Source of the DNA: Phenylobacterium sp. CCH9-H3
Lineage (GTDB): Bacteria; Pseudomonadota; Alphaproteobacteria; Caulobacterales; Caulobacteraceae
DNA: 64,000 nucleotides
Direction of reading: 5' to 3'
NCBI RefSeq assembly: GCF_001557235.1
Contig: NZ_LSJI01000093.1
Coordinates: 15,097-79,096, forward strand
Shown: positions 61,985 to 64,000 of the stretch, in pieces
Layout of the letters: each line of letters begins with the position of its first letter
Numbering within the stretch: position 1 is the stretch's first letter
The notes under the pieces: generated by a model
What the model was told of the DNA's origin: nothing
Databases searched by the model: none
What the model saw: the letters and a program-made list of their open reading frames with translations, nothing else
Position numbers and translations under genes: made by a program

Positions 61985-63421
61985 GTGTCCGCCACGAGCA
62001 GTCCGGCCGTCGCCGGAACCCCGGAGAGCGCCCGGGTGAACATGGCCTTCATCGCCGCCATCGTGGCCGTCGCCACCATCGGCGGCTTCATGTTCGGCTA
62101 CGACAGCGGCGTCATCAACGGCACCCAGGAGGGGCTGGAGAAGACCTTCGCCCTCTCCAAGCTGGGAACCGGCTTCAACGTGGGCGCCATCCTGCTGGGC
62201 TGCGCGGTCGGCGCCTTCCTGGCCGGTCGGCTGGCGGACCTGATGGGCCGGCGCACGGTGATGATGATCGCCGCCGCGCTGTTCATCGTCAGCGCCCTCG
62301 GGACCGGCGCGGCGGACAGCTCGCTGGTCTTCGTCATCGCCCGCTTCATCGGCGGCATCGGGGTGGGCGCGGCCAGCGTCCTGTCGCCGGTCTACATCTC
62401 GGAGGTGACCCCCGCCTCGATCCGTGGCCGGCTCTCCAGCGTCCAGCAGATCATGATCATCACCGGCCTGACCGGCGCCTTCGTGGCGAACTACGCCCTG
62501 GCGGCCACGGCCGGCGGCTCCACCGCCGAGTTCTGGCTGGGCTTTCCCGCGTGGCGCTGGATGTTCTGGATGCAGGTGATCCCGGCGGGGATCTTCTTCT
62601 CCACACTGCTGCTGATCCCGGAAAGCCCGCGCTATCTGGTGGCCAAGGGCAAGGAAGGGCCGGCCCTGATGGTGCTGACCCGCCTCTTCGGCGCCGCGGA
62701 AGGCGAGCGCAAGGTGGCCGAGATCCGCGACAGCCTGGCCGCCGACCACCACCGCCCGACGCTGCGCGACCTGATCGACAAGTCCACGGGCCGGATCCGC
62801 CCGATCGTCTGGACCGGCATCGGCCTGGCCGTCTTCCAGCAGCTGGTGGGCATCAACATCGTCTTCTACTACGGCGCCGTGCTCTGGCAGTCGGTGGGCT
62901 TCAGCGAGGACGACGCGCTGAAGATCAACATCCTGTCGGGCTCGCTCTCGATCCTCGCCTGCCTCGCCACCATCGCCCTGATCGACCGCATCGGCCGCAA
63001 GCCGCTGCTGCTCATCGGCTCGGCGGGGATGGCGGTGACCCTGGCCGTCATGGCCTGGGCCTTCTCCACCGCCGCCATGGTCGACGGCGCCCTGCACCTG
63101 GCCGACGGCCCGGGCCTGGCGGCGCTGATCGCGGCGAACCTCTACGTGATCTTCTTCAACCTCAGCTGGGGCCCGGTGATGTGGGTGATGCTGGGCGAGA
63201 TGTTCCCCAACCAGATCCGCGGCTCAGGCCTGGCGGTGGCCGGCTTCGCCCAGTGGACCGCCAACTTCGCGATCTCGGTCAGCTTCCCGGCCCTGGCGGC
63301 CTCGCTGGGCCTGGCCGCCACCTACAGCTTCTATGCCCTCAGCGCCCTGGTCTCGCTGTTCTTCGTCCGCGCCATGGTCACCGAGACCCGGGGCAAGGAG
63401 CTGGAGGACATGACGGGCTGA
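61985..63421 (+). CDS. xylE: sugar porter MFS transporter, probably xylose:H+ symporter
   Basis: A 478-residue transporter of the sugar porter family with 12 membrane segments. Signatures are FGYDSGVINGTQ (helix 1), GRLADLMGRRTVM (2-3 loop), RFIGGIGVGAASVLSPVYISE (4-5), PESPRYLVAKGK (after helix 6), QQLVGINIVFYYG (helix 7) and DRIGRKPL (8-9). The LacI-type operator and nearby xyl operon point to xylose. The start is the GTG at 61985 after GGAAGG. Confidence 0.88.
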   Translation: MSATSSPAVAGTPESARVNMAFIAAIVAVATIGGFMFGYDSGVINGTQEGLEKTFALSKLGTGFNVGAILLGCAVGAFLAGRLADLMGRRTVMMIAAALFIVSALGTGAADSSLVFVIARFIGGIGVGAASVLSPVYISEVTPASIRGRLSSVQQIMIITGLTGAFVANYALAATAGGSTAEFWLGFPAWRWMFWMQVIPAGIFFSTLLLIPESPRYLVAKGKEGPALMVLTRLFGAAEGERKVAEIRDSLAADHHRPTLRDLIDKSTGRIRPIVWTGIGLAVFQQLVGINIVFYYGAVLWQSVGFSEDDALKINILSGSLSILACLATIALIDRIGRKPLLLIGSAGMAVTLAVMAWAFSTAAMVDGALHLADGPGLAALIAANLYVIFFNLSWGPVMWVMLGEMFPNQIRGSGLAVAGFAQWTANFAISVSFPALAASLGLAATYSFYALSALVSLFFVRAMVTETRGKELEDMTG

Positions 63422-63443
63422 CCGGCCGTCCGGCGCGGGTCCC

Positions 63444-63978
63444 ATGAAGACGCTCCACGCGCTCCGCTGGTGGATCATCGGCCTGGTGATGCTGGGCGCG
63501 ATGCTGAACTACCTGACGCGCGCCGTGATGGGCGTGGCGGCGCCCACCATGCTGACCGAGCTGCACATCACCGAGCAGCAGTACGGCTGGATCACCGCCG
63601 CCTTCCAGGCCGGCATCATCCTGCAGCCGGTGGTGGGCTATGTCCTCGACAGTGTGGGTCTGCGCTATGGCCTGGCGCTGTTCGCCGGCGCCTGGTCGGT
63701 GATCTCGATGGCGCACGGCTTCGCCAGCACCTGGCCGGTGTTCGCCGTCCTGCGCGGCCTGCTGGGCTTTGCCGAGGGCTCGGCCAATCCGGCGGGGATG
63801 AAGGTGGTCGCCACCTGGTTCCCGGCGCGCGAGCGGGGCTTCGCCGGCGGCTTCTACAATATCGGCGCCTCGCTGGGCTCCATGCTGGCGCCGCCGCTCG
63901 TGGCCTGGGCGATCCTGGCCTACGACTGGCGGGCGGCCTTCGTGATCACCGGCGCCATCGGCCTCCTCTGGGCGCTGG
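63444..63978 (+). CDS. hexuronate-type MFS transporter, 3' end missing
   Basis: The first 178 codons of an MFS transporter of the anion:cation symporter (ExuT-like) family, which carries glucuronate or galacturonate. Marks are NYLTRAVMGVAAPTM (helix 1), QYGWITAAFQAG, GYVLDSVGLRYGL and RGLLGFAEGSANPAGMKVVATWFPARERG (helix 4 region, typical of ExuT). It starts 22 bp after the sugar MFS. Coding sequence ends where adapter sequence begins at 63979, so the truncation is artificial. Confidence 0.85.
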
Positions 63979-64000
63979 CTGTCTCTTATACACATCTCCG
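63979..64000. other. Nextera transposase adapter sequence at contig end
   Basis: The last 22 bases begin CTGTCTCTTATACACATCT and continue CCG, which is the Tn5 mosaic end plus the first bases of the Illumina Nextera read adapter. It is untrimmed library sequence, not genomic DNA. Confidence 0.97.

Noticed and set aside
61675..62091. A minus-strand 138-residue frame upstream of infA
   Set aside because: It runs through the coding start of the sugar transporter and the operator palindrome, lacks a ribosome site, and resembles no family.
1..64000. CRISPR arrays, tRNA or rRNA genes, prophage genes
   Set aside because: I saw no regularly spaced direct repeats, no cloverleaf-like T-loop sequences in the gaps, and no phage structural genes; gaps are mostly short and accounted for.

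Overview
The window is high-GC DNA from an alphaproteobacterium, most likely a member of the Caulobacteraceae (Caulobacter or Phenylobacterium type). I base this on a xylXABCD operon in Caulobacter gene order, five large TonB-dependent receptors, a FecI/FecR pair, Tat signals on many secreted enzymes and a PEPxxWA-CTERM protein. The right edge is a true contig end: the last 22 bases are Nextera transposase adapter, so the final transporter gene is cut artificially.

Left part (1-9.7 kb). An IS630-type transposase in two frames runs off the left edge, next to a relic of an IS66 transposase. A TonB receptor and a MarR regulator are divergent and share a near-repeat that looks like an operator. 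A helix-turn-helix protein follows, then a lasso-peptide locus: a GntR regulator, a 37-residue precursor that is easy to miss (6886-6999), a B protein (leader recognition plus protease) and a C protein (cyclase). The cyclase has lost about its last 100 residues and is joined in frame to the glutaminase half of cobyric acid synthase (CobQ).

Phosphorus block (9.7-18.2 kb). A phnDCE-type ABC importer, a Tat-exported phospholipase C, a TonB receptor and a HAD phosphatase lie together. PHO-box-like 11-bp-phased repeats precede the importer, the lipase and the receptor, so this looks like a phosphate-starvation scavenging island. An RpiR regulator and an MHS-type transporter follow.

Peptide or amide block (20.7-33.4 kb). 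FecI sigma factor, FecR, an STN-containing TonB receptor and a penicillin-acylase-type Ntn hydrolase form one tight unit. A second TonB receptor with a beta-propeller amidohydrolase converges on it. After this come an endonuclease/exonuclease/phosphatase-fold protein and two inverted GST paralogues around a TetR gene.

Glucuronoxylan block (38-64 kb). Aldose epimerase, GH43, GH3, a GntR/FCD regulator, mannonate dehydratase, GH67 alpha-glucuronidase, a TonB receptor, a LacI regulator, an SGNH esterase, xylXABCD (Weimberg pathway), a sugar MFS and a hexuronate-type MFS form a route from xylan side chains and xylose to 2-oxoglutarate. Two palindromes recur at its promoters: GGTCTGACC (GntR/FCD type) and a LacI-type site around TAGCGCTA. 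At the GH43 and xylX promoters they sit side by side, suggesting joint control by uronate and xylose. infA and a few unrelated genes are interspersed.
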